Positions 52,206-61,974 of a DNA stretch of 64,000 bases are shown here, one piece after another. Made by a program: the position numbers and the translations under genes. Source of the stretch: JAICLK01 sp963810525 (lineage in GTDB: Bacteria; Patescibacteriota; Saccharimonadia; Saccharimonadales; UBA4665). The notes under the pieces were generated by a model that saw only the letters and a program-made list of their open reading frames with translations, did no database searches and had not been told where the DNA came from. Numbering within the stretch: the first letter of the stretch is position 1; every line of letters begins with the position of its first letter. The stretch is taken from assembly GCA_963810525.1 (NCBI GenBank), contig CAWENB010000001.1, forward strand, positions 1-64,000, written 5' to 3'.

Positions 52206-53021
52206 ATGCAGCTCGTCGATACGCACTGCCACATACACGAGGCCACCGACTATTTCGAAGGAGAAAGCGAAACTCGCATCCGTTGGAAGCGGGTCGGTGA
52301 TTTGACGCCGGATGCTATGATTGGCTCTGCACATGAAGCCGGAGTGACGCGGCTGATTTGCGTCGGCACGACGATTGAGGACAGCGAGCTGGCGGTGGAG
52401 TTCGTGCGGTTGCGGCCGAATACCTGGGCGAGCATCGGCATACACCCACACGAGGCAAAACGATTTGTCGGCAAAATCGAAGTGCTTGGACGGTTCCGGG
52501 CGCTTGCGGACAAACCAAAGGTAGCGGCCGTCGGCGAGTGCGGGCTCGATTACTACTACGGCCACTCGCCGAAGGCCGATCAGGAGGCGCTGCTGCGGTT
52601 CCAGATTGAGCTGGCGCTGGCGCACGACCTGCCGATAATATTCCATGTGCGCGACGCGTTTGTTGATTTCTGGCCGGTTTTCGATGCGTATTCGGGTATT
52701 CGCGGCGTGATACATAGTTTCAGCGCATCTCAAGAAGAGCTGCATGAAATTTTGCAGCGCGACTTATACGTAGGGCTGAACGGCATTATGACATTTACGA
52801 AAAACCAGGAGCAGCTCGCGGCCGCCAAAGCGGTTCCGCTCAATCGGATTGTTGTAGAAACTGACGCACCCTTCTTGACTCCAACCCCTTATCGTGGTAA
52901 GATTTGTGAGCCAAAACACGCACGCGTGACGGCGGAGTTTCTTGCAGAATTAAGGGGTGAAGAACTCGAAGAGTTTGCGAAAGAGACTACCGGGAACGCT
53001 CGTGATTTGTTTAGATTATAG
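52206..53021 (+). CDS. tatD: TatD-family metal-dependent hydrolase
   Basis: 271 aa. LVDTHCHIHEA metal site, GIHPHEAKRF, VGECGLDYYYGHSPKADQEA, PIIFHVRDAF, and VVETDAPFLTP: all TatD nuclease motifs. DNA exonuclease or D-aminoacyl-tRNA/phosphodiesterase-like activity in the family. Downstream of metG. Confidence 0.93.
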   Translation: MQLVDTHCHIHEATDYFEGESETRIRWKRVGDLTPDAMIGSAHEAGVTRLICVGTTIEDSELAVEFVRLRPNTWASIGIHPHEAKRFVGKIEVLGRFRALADKPKVAAVGECGLDYYYGHSPKADQEALLRFQIELALAHDLPIIFHVRDAFVDFWPVFDAYSGIRGVIHSFSASQEELHEILQRDLYVGLNGIMTFTKNQEQLAAAKAVPLNRIVVETDAPFLTPTPYRGKICEPKHARVTAEFLAELRGEELEEFAKETTGNARDLFRL

Positions 53022-53023
53022 CC

Positions 53024-53767
53024 ATGAATACTAGACCCTCTTGGAATAACAGCCGAACCATTGCCGCGGAACCCAGGGCTGACGGCGAAGTGCCGCACTT
53101 CGACCCCGGCCGCATTACCCGGGCAGAGCAATATGATTTTATGGAGCTAGCCGCCACGCGCCGCAATGAACTTTCGCATTCGGTGGCACTCATAGCTTCG
53201 GTACTTCCTCCGACCAACCCGGAAATAAATTGGAATAATGCCTCCGACTATTACGAAAACGGCCCGCAGACGCAGGCACGACGCGCTGACGTCGATCGAC
53301 GAATGGCAGAGTTGCCCGCCCGGCAAAACGGCCAAACCGCACTGTCGACCCATTCGAAAGTTCAGCAGCCTCAATACGTCAAGTCTTTAACGAACCAGCC
53401 GCCGCGAGCCCAGGCTGCCGCTGCAAACATAGATGTCCGGATAGCCGCCGCATCCGCCGATGCGCAGCGCTTCGCGACTCCGGGCAGCGAAGTTCCGTTA
53501 TATGCCAACCCCAATCAAAGTTCTGGCGACGTGCATGCCCGGCCGGCAGCCGCCGCACCCGCCCACTTGACTGCAATGGCTACGCCTCCAACATTTGAAG
53601 GATCAGTTGACTCGGACGCGCGGAGTCGCGAAGCGCTGGCCCGGGAGGCGATAGAGCAAATTTACGGTCCGGCCGATACTTCGCTCGACATGGAACCGGA
53701 TCAGTGGGCCGACGGTTTGGGCGGCGTATCGCCGAATGCGTACGGCGGGAGTGACGGCTATGTCTAA
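53024..53767 (+). CDS. Hypothetical Ala/Pro-rich protein
   Basis: 247 aa, starting 2 bp after tatD. Ordered part at residues 30-65 (ITRAEQYDFMELAATRRNEL), then low-complexity Ala/Pro/Gln/Ser and an acidic C-terminus (YGPADTSLDMEPDQWADGLG). Probably mostly disordered. Overlaps the next gene by 8 bp. Family not recognised. Confidence 0.65.
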   Translation: MNTRPSWNNSRTIAAEPRADGEVPHFDPGRITRAEQYDFMELAATRRNELSHSVALIASVLPPTNPEINWNNASDYYENGPQTQARRADVDRRMAELPARQNGQTALSTHSKVQQPQYVKSLTNQPPRAQAAAANIDVRIAAASADAQRFATPGSEVPLYANPNQSSGDVHARPAAAAPAHLTAMATPPTFEGSVDSDARSREALAREAIEQIYGPADTSLDMEPDQWADGLGGVSPNAYGGSDGYV

Positions 53768-54137
53768 TCTTCTTGATTTCGTTCTCGGGCATCAACAGAC
53801 GGCCGAAGAACGCCGGGCGGCAATCTATAAATCATTGATTCATTACGAAGCCAAAATTGGTGGCCAACTCTTCGGGCCGATAACGAAGGGCGGCCGCCGC
53901 GAGTTTTTCTGTTTGGATGAGCGGACCTGGGTATGGCACGAGGAATGGGACGACGCAGCTGGCCACCATGTCGTCACGACACGCTATGACGTGCGGCCGA
54001 ACGGCGTCTTTAAGTCACAGGGCAGTAACTCATATCAAGCGCTGACGCCAGATGAAGCCCGTAATCTCTACAACGCGGTCGTATTGTATTACCAGCGGAT
54101 AATGCCGGAGTTGAACCGGCTTGAACAACTCAAGTAA
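53760..54137 (+). CDS. Conserved-type hypothetical protein
   Basis: 125 aa from ATG 53760. EERRAAIYKSLIHYEAKIGG, REFFCLDERTWVWHEEWDD, VVTTRYDVRPNGVFKSQG: a compact alpha/beta domain with Trp-rich strand. Translationally coupled to the preceding gene. Family not recognised. Confidence 0.7.
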   Translation: MSNLLDFVLGHQQTAEERRAAIYKSLIHYEAKIGGQLFGPITKGGRREFFCLDERTWVWHEEWDDAAGHHVVTTRYDVRPNGVFKSQGSNSYQALTPDEARNLYNAVVLYYQRIMPELNRLEQLK

Positions 54138-54155
54138 TCTTCCGGCTCTGTACGT

Positions 54156-55310
54156 ATGAACAATAACAGGATCTATTTAGATTACGCTGCCGCAACGCCG
54201 ATGGATGCGCGGGTGGTTGCGGCCATGCAACCATATTTCACCGACGAATTTTACAATCCTTCAGCGACGTATCTGGCGGCGTTGGACGTAACCCATAGTC
54301 TCGATTCGGCTCGCGCTAAAGTCGCGCACTGGCTCGGGGCGCATAACAGCGAGATTATCTTTACGGCCGGCGGCACCGAGGCTAACAATCTGGCAGTGCA
54401 GGGTGTTGTGCGCCAATTCCCCGGTGCAAATGTCGTTGTCGGCGCGACCGAACATGAATCGGTCCTGGCCCCCGCCGGGCTGTTCGATTGTAAAATTGCT
54501 CCGGTGCAAAAAGACGGCTCGGTCGACCTAACGCTGCTTGCTGATCTAATTGATGACCGGACGGTGTTGGTGAGCATCATGTATGCCAACAACGAAGTGG
54601 GTACGATCCAGCCGATCCGTGAAATCGCCCAAATTATAAAATCAAAGCGAATGCAGCGGTCTTCCATCACACTTCATGCTAACCCCTATCCGCTCTATTT
54701 CCACACCGATGCCGCCCAAGCCGCTAATTTCCTCGACCTCCACGTGTCGCGCCTGGGCGTCAATATGCTAACGCTGAACGGCGGCAAAATCTACGGTCCC
54801 AAGCAGTCCGGTGCTTTGTATGTCGATAGTCAGGTTATATTGCAACCCCTGATCCTGGGCGGCAGACAAGAGCGAAATATGCGCAGCGGTACCGAAAATG
54901 TGGCAGCCGCAATCGGATTCGCGACCGCGCTCGAAATCGCCCAAGATTGCCGGCGCATGCAAGCCGAACAAATGCAGAAATTGCAGCGCTACTTTTTAAC
55001 GCTGCTCAATGACAGGCTACCCGAAGCCTTATTAAACGGTTCGCTGAAAAAGCGCCTGCCGAATAATGTCCATCTCACCATACGCGGCATAGATAACGAG
55101 CGGTTGCTCATGCAGCTCGACGAAGCCGGCATTATGGCGGCGGCCGGCTCGGCATGTAGCGCGGGTGACGAAGAGCCGTCGCATGTGCTGCGGGCGATGG
55201 GTATGACCGATGATGCGGCCCGGGCTTCAATCCGGTTTAGTATGGGGCGTTCTACTACTAAAGCCGACTTAGCTGCGGTCGTGGACGCTATGGTCCGCTT
55301 TGTCGGTTAG
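54156..55310 (+). CDS. Cysteine desulfurase (IscS/NifS-like)
   Basis: 384 aa, PLP fold type I. YLDYAAATPMDARVVAAMQP, FTAGGTEANNLAVQGVV, ATEHESVLAP, HTDAAQAANFLDL, PLP lysine in TLNGGKIYGPKQSGALYV, GTENVAAAIGF, and active Cys in AAAGSACSAGDEEPSHVL. Transfers sulfur from Cys to tRNA-modifying enzymes or Fe-S assembly; no iscU is next to it, so tRNA thiolation is the likelier role. Confidence 0.92.
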   Translation: MNNNRIYLDYAAATPMDARVVAAMQPYFTDEFYNPSATYLAALDVTHSLDSARAKVAHWLGAHNSEIIFTAGGTEANNLAVQGVVRQFPGANVVVGATEHESVLAPAGLFDCKIAPVQKDGSVDLTLLADLIDDRTVLVSIMYANNEVGTIQPIREIAQIIKSKRMQRSSITLHANPYPLYFHTDAAQAANFLDLHVSRLGVNMLTLNGGKIYGPKQSGALYVDSQVILQPLILGGRQERNMRSGTENVAAAIGFATALEIAQDCRRMQAEQMQKLQRYFLTLLNDRLPEALLNGSLKKRLPNNVHLTIRGIDNERLLMQLDEAGIMAAAGSACSAGDEEPSHVLRAMGMTDDAARASIRFSMGRSTTKADLAAVVDAMVRFVG

Positions 55311-55361
55311 CTCCCATGTCTCTTTCTTGTCAAAAGCAAAAGCGTTATACTTAAAGCCAAC

Positions 55362-56198
55362 ATGGCAAAACACAAACACATGCGACTCGCAATAGCGCTG
55401 ATTATCGTAGGGTTGTATTCTTTGAGTCTGATCGGCATCGCTGGAGCCCAGGCAGTCGTACGAAGCTACTCGACCGATACGACGCTCGACCCGGGTATGA
55501 TCGTGATGCTGGATCCAAAGGACTCCAGTAAAGTCGAGCCGGCAACCCAATCCGGCGAGAGCAGCATCCACGGCGTCGTGGTTTCGCCGAATGACGCTCC
55601 GGTGTCGCTGCAGACCAGCACCAGCCAGCAGCAAGCTTACGTTGCGACTACTGGCGAATACGAGGTACTGGTGAGCGATCAGAACGGCGCCATCAAGAAG
55701 GACGACTACATAACCATGTCTTCCATTGCCGGCGTTGGTATGAAAGCCAGTACGACTCAGCCGGTGGTTATCGGCAAGGCCCTGAACGCCTTTGACGGAA
55801 AAAACAATGTTCAGGGTTCTTCGCCGCTCAAAGAAGGTAGCAAGTCTGTTACGGTACACTTAGGTTACGTCGCCATCGATATTAGCTTGTCGCATAATCC
55901 GCTGTACCAGAACTCCACAAAAACCGAATTGCAGGATGTTTTGCAGAAATTCGCGCAGCAGGTAGCCCACAAACCGGTCAGCCTGGTGCACATTTACTTG
56001 AGTATTGTGGTGTTGTTTGTGAGCGTCATCATCTCAGGCACGTTGACGTATACCGGTATTCGGGCTGGCCTGATGGCGATGGGGCGCAATCCGCTGGCAC
56101 GTTCGCACATCCTGCGCACTATGCTGCAGGTTATCTTCACCAGCCTTATTATCTTAGGGATCGGTATTTTCGGCGTGTATATGTTGCTGAAGCTGTAG
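55362..56198 (+). CDS. Exported membrane protein with c-ring-like C-terminal hairpin
   Basis: 278 aa. Signal peptide (LAIALIIVGLYSLSLIGIAG, AQA), extracellular beta domain about 30-205 (PGMIVMLDPKDSSKVEPATQ, YEVLVSDQNGAIKKDDYITM). C-terminus: helix VHIYLSIVVLFVSVIISGTL, polar loop AGLMAMGRNPLARSHI, helix LQVIFTSLIILGIGIFGVYM. The two helices with a GRNP loop resemble an F0 c subunit, but no acidic residue is in the second helix. It directly precedes the ATP synthase genes. Function unknown. Confidence 0.7.
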   Translation: MAKHKHMRLAIALIIVGLYSLSLIGIAGAQAVVRSYSTDTTLDPGMIVMLDPKDSSKVEPATQSGESSIHGVVVSPNDAPVSLQTSTSQQQAYVATTGEYEVLVSDQNGAIKKDDYITMSSIAGVGMKASTTQPVVIGKALNAFDGKNNVQGSSPLKEGSKSVTVHLGYVAIDISLSHNPLYQNSTKTELQDVLQKFAQQVAHKPVSLVHIYLSIVVLFVSVIISGTLTYTGIRAGLMAMGRNPLARSHILRTMLQVIFTSLIILGIGIFGVYMLLKL

Positions 56199-56346
56199 CC
56201 CGCACATTCGCCTTAAAAATACTGAAAGTAAGTTTTATCGGTAAAAAAGGTAGCGCTATGAAGCGCGACGTTATAGAATAAAACATGAGCAGTAATAGCG
56301 AGAGTTATTAAGTCTAAATAGAAATAATCAAAATGGTGGGCAACAC

Positions 56347-56967
56347 ATGACAATCTGGCAGCTTCTGGTAATTGTGGTGAGTTTGCTGGCGGCTACAGGT
56401 GCGTTTATCTGGGTGGCGATTAAGATAGGCCAAACGGGCAGCCAGAATAAAGGCGGTAACGGATCGTATGCTGATGCTGCCGATCGGATTGCCGACCGTA
56501 TATTTGACGATAAATTCCGCGAGGAATTGCGCAACCGCGGGCGACTGCACTTTGAAAAAATCATCGGCGAAAACGCCATGTTTCTGCAGCAGGATTTACG
56601 ACTGACGACCAGTCAGTTGAACGACTACATGAAGCAGGAAATAACCCGTAAGTTGCGTGAAGAATTCGATAAATACGAGCAGTCCATCATGGACGCCAAA
56701 CAGATGGCGATTGATTCCATCCAAAAGACAAACCAGGCGATTGATGAGGAGCGTTCGGCGCTCATCGAGCAGATCCACAAAGAAATGGCCGCCGAGCGGG
56801 CGCACCAGCTCAAGCGATTTGAAGAAAACATGGCCGATGTCATCAACCACTATCTGATGTCGGCAATCGGTGACCAGATTGATCTGAGCGATCAGCTTGA
56901 GTATATTTTGTCTAATTTTGAGGCGAATAAGCAGGCGATTATTGAGGACATCACCAATGGCACATAA
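56347..56967 (+). CDS. atpF: ATP synthase F0 b-like subunit
   Basis: 206 aa. N-terminal helix IWQLLVIVVSLLAATGAFIW, then a long charged coiled coil (KQEITRKLREEFDKYEQSIM, DEERSALIEQIHKEMAAERA). Divergent from usual AtpF, but position before delta-alpha and stator-like structure support it. Forms the peripheral stalk. Confidence 0.65.
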   Translation: MTIWQLLVIVVSLLAATGAFIWVAIKIGQTGSQNKGGNGSYADAADRIADRIFDDKFREELRNRGRLHFEKIIGENAMFLQQDLRLTTSQLNDYMKQEITRKLREEFDKYEQSIMDAKQMAIDSIQKTNQAIDEERSALIEQIHKEMAAERAHQLKRFEENMADVINHYLMSAIGDQIDLSDQLEYILSNFEANKQAIIEDITNGT

Positions 56968-57008
56968 GGCTGCGGCATATTTAACCGTTTCTTCATGCAG
57001 GTGCAAAG

Positions 57009-57623
57009 ATGCCTGAGGTGCAGGCTCAGCAGTTTGTGTTGCCAAGCTCGGTGGCTGAACCGGCGGATTTGTCGCGGGTTCTGCGCGAGTTAGAAGAGCT
57101 TGACGATTATTTACGCGAGGCTGCTATCCGCAAATCGCCGAACGCCAATTCGCTTCCTAAGACCACGCAAGGACTGAGCGATTTCGCCGAGATCAATCAT
57201 CTGAACTTCTTGCGCCCCGAGGACCGCGCGACGGCCGATAAATCACTCACCGAAATGCAGACCAAGGCGCCGGTGGCGCACATCAGCTTCGCATCCGATC
57301 CTTCGTCGTCGTTCGTAGCTAAAATCACCACTTACCTCCGGCAAAACGTCCATCCGCAACTGCTGGTACAGATCGGTTTACAGCCCACTATTGCTGCCGG
57401 TTGTATCGTACGCACCGAAAATAAGGTGTTTGATTTCAGCTTGCGCAAATTCATGCAGCAGCATCGCGGCATGCTCATTAAAATCCTTGGGGATTTGCGG
57501 GCCAGCGAAGTGGCAGAAGCACCGGCACCAGCTGCCCCGCAAACTCAAACTGCGGGCGATCAACCACCGGCCGCTCCGGCCGACCCCACGCAAGCGCAAC
57601 CCGAAGAGGTGAAGTATGAGTGA
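57009..57623 (+). CDS. atpH: ATP synthase F1 delta-like subunit
   Basis: 204 aa. Only the C-terminal domain is recognisable (VAKITTYLRQNVHPQLLVQI, GLQPTIAAGCIVRTENKVFD), matching the delta/OSCP hairpin region. N-terminal part is divergent, C-terminal tail Pro/Ala-rich. Overlaps atpA by 8 bp. Confidence 0.65.
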   Translation: MPEVQAQQFVLPSSVAEPADLSRVLRELEELDDYLREAAIRKSPNANSLPKTTQGLSDFAEINHLNFLRPEDRATADKSLTEMQTKAPVAHISFASDPSSSFVAKITTYLRQNVHPQLLVQIGLQPTIAAGCIVRTENKVFDFSLRKFMQQHRGMLIKILGDLRASEVAEAPAPAAPQTQTAGDQPPAAPADPTQAQPEEVKYE

Positions 57624-59145
57624 TAATCAACATTTCGACCGCTTAGTGGCCGCCGGCAATCCGGTCGGCGAGGTCATAGCGGTTGAAAAGTTCCTGATCA
57701 AAGTCCGCGGGCTCAGGCCGTGCGCCATACATTCGCTGGTAATGTTCGAGGACGGCAGTAAAGGATTCGTACACCAGGTCCAGGATGACCACGTGGTGTT
57801 ACTGCATCTAGGCTCGGAATCTTTGCGTACCGGCATGGTGGCCGTTATCCAGCACCAGGAATTAGTATGCAAGGTCGGCAAGGATTTTATCGGCCGGGTC
57901 GTTTCAGCTACCGGTGATCCGATTGACGGCAAAGGTCCGATTGCTGCCGACGCCACCTGGCCGGTCTACAATTCCGCACCGCCGCTGTATACCCGTAAGC
58001 TGGTCGAAGATCAGGTGGAAAGCGGCGTAACTGCGCTCGACGCGCTATTACCGATCGTGCGCGGTCAGCGTATGGCGCTGCTTGGCGATAGCAAGTCCGG
58101 CAAGAGTACCGTAGTGACACAGCTCGCCATCAACCAGAAGAATACCGATCAGATCGTCGTCTACTGTCTGATTGCCAAACGCCGCAGCGATATCGACACG
58201 CTGCTCACGCGTTTGCGGGACAATGGTGGGCTCGAAAAGGCCATCGTGGTCGTGAGTACCATGTTCGAATCACTTATTATGAGTTACATCGTGCCCTACG
58301 TCGCCTGTGCGATGGCCGAATATCTGTGGCAAAAATGCGACCAGGATACGATTATCATATACGACGACCTCACCAGTCACGCCCACGCATACCGCGAGGT
58401 GGCGCTGCTTTCCGGTGTAAGCCCGGGGCGCGACAGCTATCCGGGGGATATGTTTTACGCGCACTCTTCTTTACTCGAGCGCGCCGGACGGCTGGATCGC
58501 AACGGTAAATCGCTAACCAGCATTCCGGTGGTGCATGCCGCCAACGGCGATATTACCGCTTTTCTGCCGACCAACATCATGTCGATTACCGACGGGCAGT
58601 GGATTCTGGACATGGACATTTTCAGAAATGGTATCCGTCCGGCGTTGAACATCGGCCTGAGCGTGACCCGCGCCGGCGGTGTCGGCCACAACAAACGCCA
58701 GAAAGCCTTGGCTGCCAAGACGCTCAAGATACTGGCGGATTACCGGCAGGCGGAGGAATTTTCGCACTTTGGCTCAGAGCTTGGACCGGAAGCCAAACTG
58801 TCGTTGGCAACCGGCAAGCGGATTTTCGAGGTCCTCACACAAGGACCCGGTGACACGTATTCACTGATGGCGCAGCAGCTGATGATGGATATCGTACTCG
58901 GCATGCAGGAAAGCGAGGAGATCGACATCAACACGATGAAGTTGCACGTTCGCGATGCGGCCGCGAAAGTCACCGGCGATGATGTCTACGACAGAGTCCG
59001 CGACGAGTTAAAGACACTATGTATGAAGAAGCAAGCTCCGACCACTCCCACGCCCCAGCCGACTGCCGACGCAACTACCGCAAATCCGTCACCGACGCCC
59101 GACGCCAAAGCTCCCGAAAAAGAACAAGCGGAGGCCAAAAAATGA
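57616..59145 (+). CDS. atpA: ATP synthase F1 alpha subunit
   Basis: 509 aa. P-loop ALLGDSKSGKSTVVTQLAIN, ALDALLPIVRGQRMALLGD, YDDLTSHAHAYREVALLSG, ISITDGQ-like MSITDGQWILD and GLSVTRAGGVGHN. Regulatory non-catalytic subunit. C-terminal tail of about 35 residues rich in Pro/Thr/Ala/Lys is an unusual extension. Confidence 0.95.
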   Translation: MSDNQHFDRLVAAGNPVGEVIAVEKFLIKVRGLRPCAIHSLVMFEDGSKGFVHQVQDDHVVLLHLGSESLRTGMVAVIQHQELVCKVGKDFIGRVVSATGDPIDGKGPIAADATWPVYNSAPPLYTRKLVEDQVESGVTALDALLPIVRGQRMALLGDSKSGKSTVVTQLAINQKNTDQIVVYCLIAKRRSDIDTLLTRLRDNGGLEKAIVVVSTMFESLIMSYIVPYVACAMAEYLWQKCDQDTIIIYDDLTSHAHAYREVALLSGVSPGRDSYPGDMFYAHSSLLERAGRLDRNGKSLTSIPVVHAANGDITAFLPTNIMSITDGQWILDMDIFRNGIRPALNIGLSVTRAGGVGHNKRQKALAAKTLKILADYRQAEEFSHFGSELGPEAKLSLATGKRIFEVLTQGPGDTYSLMAQQLMMDIVLGMQESEEIDINTMKLHVRDAAAKVTGDDVYDRVRDELKTLCMKKQAPTTPTPQPTADATTANPSPTPDAKAPEKEQAEAKK

Positions 59146-59203
59146 TGACGACTGACAGTACACGGCAAACGGTTTACGGTTGCGACAAACCGGAGGTTTT
59201 GGC

Positions 59204-60071
59204 ATGAAGCGGCCGAATGAGATTGCCCGCGAAGAAGCCTCCATGGCCACCCTTGTCGAGCTGACGAGCGTGTTCGAAGGTATTGCCAGTATGCGGATCG
59301 CCCAGACCAAGACGCGGGTGCTCGAATCGACCAAGTTCTTCAACGCGCTATGGCACATTTATTCGCAGCTGCGCGTAGATATGCTGTTTAATTTCGGCCG
59401 TGACTCCAATAAGGCTGACGGCATTATCGATAAAGAGCTGTACGTAATCATTACGGCGGAGGGCGGCTTCAGTGGCGACATTGATCAGAAGCTGGTCGAG
59501 CTGATGCTGACGACCTACAAGCCGGAAAAGAACGACATCATCGTAATCGGACACCACGGTGCGACGCAGCTTTCCCAACGTGGTGTAACGTACAAGAAAT
59601 ACTTTAAGCTGCCGTCGAAAGATCAGAATATCAACGTCATGCCTATCATCCAAATTGTGCGCGGCTACAAATCAACCAGCGTGTTTTACCAGGAGTATGT
59701 GTCTCTCATGAACCAGCAGGTCAAACGGATTGAACTTTCGGCCGCGGTCAAAACCCGCGGTCAAGCGTCTGATGAAACCGACGAGATTATCAGTGAAGAG
59801 ACGTATATTTTCGAGCCGACCAGCTATGCCGTGGCGGCGCATCTGGAGCGCTCGATGATGCAGATCGCAGTCAGTCAGCTGATATTGGATTCCAAGCTCG
59901 CCCAGTATGCTTCGCGTTTCCGCGCCATGAGTGCTTCGCACCAACGTTCGCAGGAGACTCAAGAATGACCTGCATCTAGCATTCAACCGGGCCAGGCGCG
60001 CCGTCAAGGATGAACGCCTGAAGGAAATCATCAACGGACTAAAAAAGAGTAAGGCTGGAGCTACTCGATGA
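59204..60071 (+). CDS. atpG: ATP synthase F1 gamma subunit, one-base deletion near 3' end
   Basis: GGAGG 8 nt before ATG 59204. MKRPNEIAREEASMATLVEL start and ARFRAMSASHQRSQETQ near the end are gamma hallmarks. The frame stops at 59968, but one extra base in CAAGAATGAC restores DLHLAFNRARRAVKDERLKE, IINGLKKSKAGATR, TGA 60069-60071. Since gamma is essential and its C-terminus is part of the rotor, a sequence error in the A run is the likely cause. Confidence 0.88.
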
Positions 60072-60093
60072 AATCGAACGTAGGAATTTTGTA

Positions 60094-61398
60094 ATGGCAG
60101 GAACCATCGCAACCATCAAAGACCTTATCGTCCATGTGCAATTCGACAGCGATCCGCCCAACGTCAATGAGCTGGTGGTCGTTAATAATGAAAACAAAAC
60201 CCATTTGCTGGTGGACCATCTCGAGCCGGGTGGTATAGCCTTGTGCCTGAACGTCCGAACCGATCGCAGCCTGATGAAGGGTATGGCGGTGGAGCGTACG
60301 CATAAAGGCATCGAAATTCCCATCGGCGACGTGACCATCGGCCGGATACAGGACGCGCTCGGAGGGCCGCTCGACGGCCAACCGGCGATTCAAGGTTCGG
60401 ACGTCAAATACAAAGACATTATGAAAGTATCCAACCGGACGAGCGATTTCAAAATTGCTAAACCGGAAATTCTGGAAACCGGCATCAAGGTCATCGATTT
60501 CTTCACGCCGTTCGTCAAGGGACGCAAGATCGGCATTATCGGCGGCGCCGGTGTAGGTAAGACGGTGCTCACAATGGAGCTCATTAACAATATCGCGCGA
60601 AGCGGCAGCGGTTTGTCGGTGTTCTCCGGCATCGGTGAGCGTATTCGCGAAGGCCACGAACTTTGGGTGACGCTAAAGGAAAACGACCTGCTTAAAAATA
60701 CGGCCATGTTTTTCGGGCAGATGAATGAGAATCCGGTGCAACGCTCCCTGATCGGTATTTCCGCCACCGCGCTGGCCGAACATTTTCGCGACGAGCAGCA
60801 CAAAGATATCCTGTTTTTTGCCGATAATATGTACCGTTACGTGCAGGCCCGGAATGAACTGGCGACCATCCTCGACCAGGTGCCGAACGAAGGCGGGTAC
60901 GAGCCGACGATCTTCTCGGACGTGAAGGTGCTGCAGGACCGCTTGAGTTCGAATGAGAACGGATCGATTACGTCAGTTCAGACGATTTACGTGCCGGCCG
61001 ACGACGTATCCGACCCGGCCGTGCAGTTCATCCAGCACGAAATGGATTCCACGCTCGTGCTTAGCCGTAAAGTGGCCGAGCAGGGCATCCGTCCGGCTGT
61101 CGATTTAACCCTTTCAACCTCTTCGCTGCTAACGCCCGAAGTCGTCGGTGAGCGCCACTACGTGCTCAGCGTTCAGGTGCAGGTGCTGCTGCAGAAGTAT
61201 GAATCACTCAAGGGCATCATTGCGATTATCGGTGAGAACGAGCTCAGCCCGGCCGACCGCGCCGACTACGCCAAAGCTAAGAAACTTATCACCAACTTCA
61301 CCCAAAACATGAACGTCATGACAAAACATAATGGTATTCCAGGGGATTACTTCACGCGCGAGGAAACACTCAAAAGTATTGAAGAGATAGTCGTATGA
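60094..61398 (+). CDS. atpD: ATP synthase F1 beta subunit, short form
   Basis: 434 aa against the usual 460-480. Walker A IGIIGGAGVGKTVLTMELIN, VFSGIGERIREGHELW (GERxREG), ILFFADNMYRYVQARNE, and ENELSPADRADYAKAKK, the DELSEED counterpart. It ends shortly after IPGDYFTREETLKS, lacking the last 30 or so residues of typical beta. Catalytic residues are present. Confidence 0.93.
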   Translation: MAGTIATIKDLIVHVQFDSDPPNVNELVVVNNENKTHLLVDHLEPGGIALCLNVRTDRSLMKGMAVERTHKGIEIPIGDVTIGRIQDALGGPLDGQPAIQGSDVKYKDIMKVSNRTSDFKIAKPEILETGIKVIDFFTPFVKGRKIGIIGGAGVGKTVLTMELINNIARSGSGLSVFSGIGERIREGHELWVTLKENDLLKNTAMFFGQMNENPVQRSLIGISATALAEHFRDEQHKDILFFADNMYRYVQARNELATILDQVPNEGGYEPTIFSDVKVLQDRLSSNENGSITSVQTIYVPADDVSDPAVQFIQHEMDSTLVLSRKVAEQGIRPAVDLTLSTSSLLTPEVVGERHYVLSVQVQVLLQKYESLKGIIAIIGENELSPADRADYAKAKKLITNFTQNMNVMTKHNGIPGDYFTREETLKSIEEIVV

Positions 61399-61458
61399 TT
61401 GTCCGGGTTCATACTTGAGGACCCCAAGGTTTAGCTAAAGCGAACAGAGATAATTCCG

Positions 61459-61731
61459 ATGGCGAGTAAGACAGACGATGACGAGGCGACCATGCAGGTC
61501 AAAGTGTACGCTCCGTTCAAGGTGTATTTCGAAGGCACTGCCCGCAGTATCAGTGCCGCCAGCCAAACCGGTCCGTTCGACGTATTGCCGCATCACCACA
61601 ATTTCATCACCCTACTGCTGGCAGGCGACGTAACAGTTCGGCCGGTAACCGGACCGGAGCAGAAAATCCGTATCTCCGGCGGCGTGATGCATGTCAAGGA
61701 AGACCAAATCGTCGTGTTCCTCGACGTGTAG
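61459..61731 (+). CDS. atpC: ATP synthase F1 epsilon subunit, N-terminal domain only
   Basis: 90 aa. MQVKVYAPFKVYFEGTARSI, QTGPFDVLPHHHNFITLLLA and GGVMHVKEDQIVVFLDV make up the epsilon beta-sandwich. The inhibitory C-terminal two-helix domain is missing. The 61732-61974 gap after it holds only a GATTAAC/GTTAATC inverted repeat at 61761-61787. Confidence 0.85.
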   Translation: MASKTDDDEATMQVKVYAPFKVYFEGTARSISAASQTGPFDVLPHHHNFITLLLAGDVTVRPVTGPEQKIRISGGVMHVKEDQIVVFLDV

Positions 61732-61974
61732 AACCCAATTATCCATAAGCGGTTAGATTAACGCCGACAGTTTCAGAGTTAATCGATAAATATTACGTTA
61801 ACCCGTCAACCTCGTGGTTCGACATAAGCAATTCCTGCACATACGTTTTGACATGTTTGGCAAAAGCATTTACTGTGTTCACGAGGTTATTCAATTTTCT
61901 TTTAGCGGTGATTTATTCTAATTGATCGTGAATCTGCGCAAGTTAAATAAATTCGTCTTGGCTCAAACTTAAAA

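Noticed and set aside
51315..52745. Long minus-strand open frame opposite metG and tatD
   Set aside because: It is the antisense shadow of two well-recognised genes and has no family features.
59950..60071. Programmed frameshift in atpG
   Set aside because: No slippery heptamer plus structure is evident, and no precedent for programmed shifting in gamma is known to me; a missing base is simpler.
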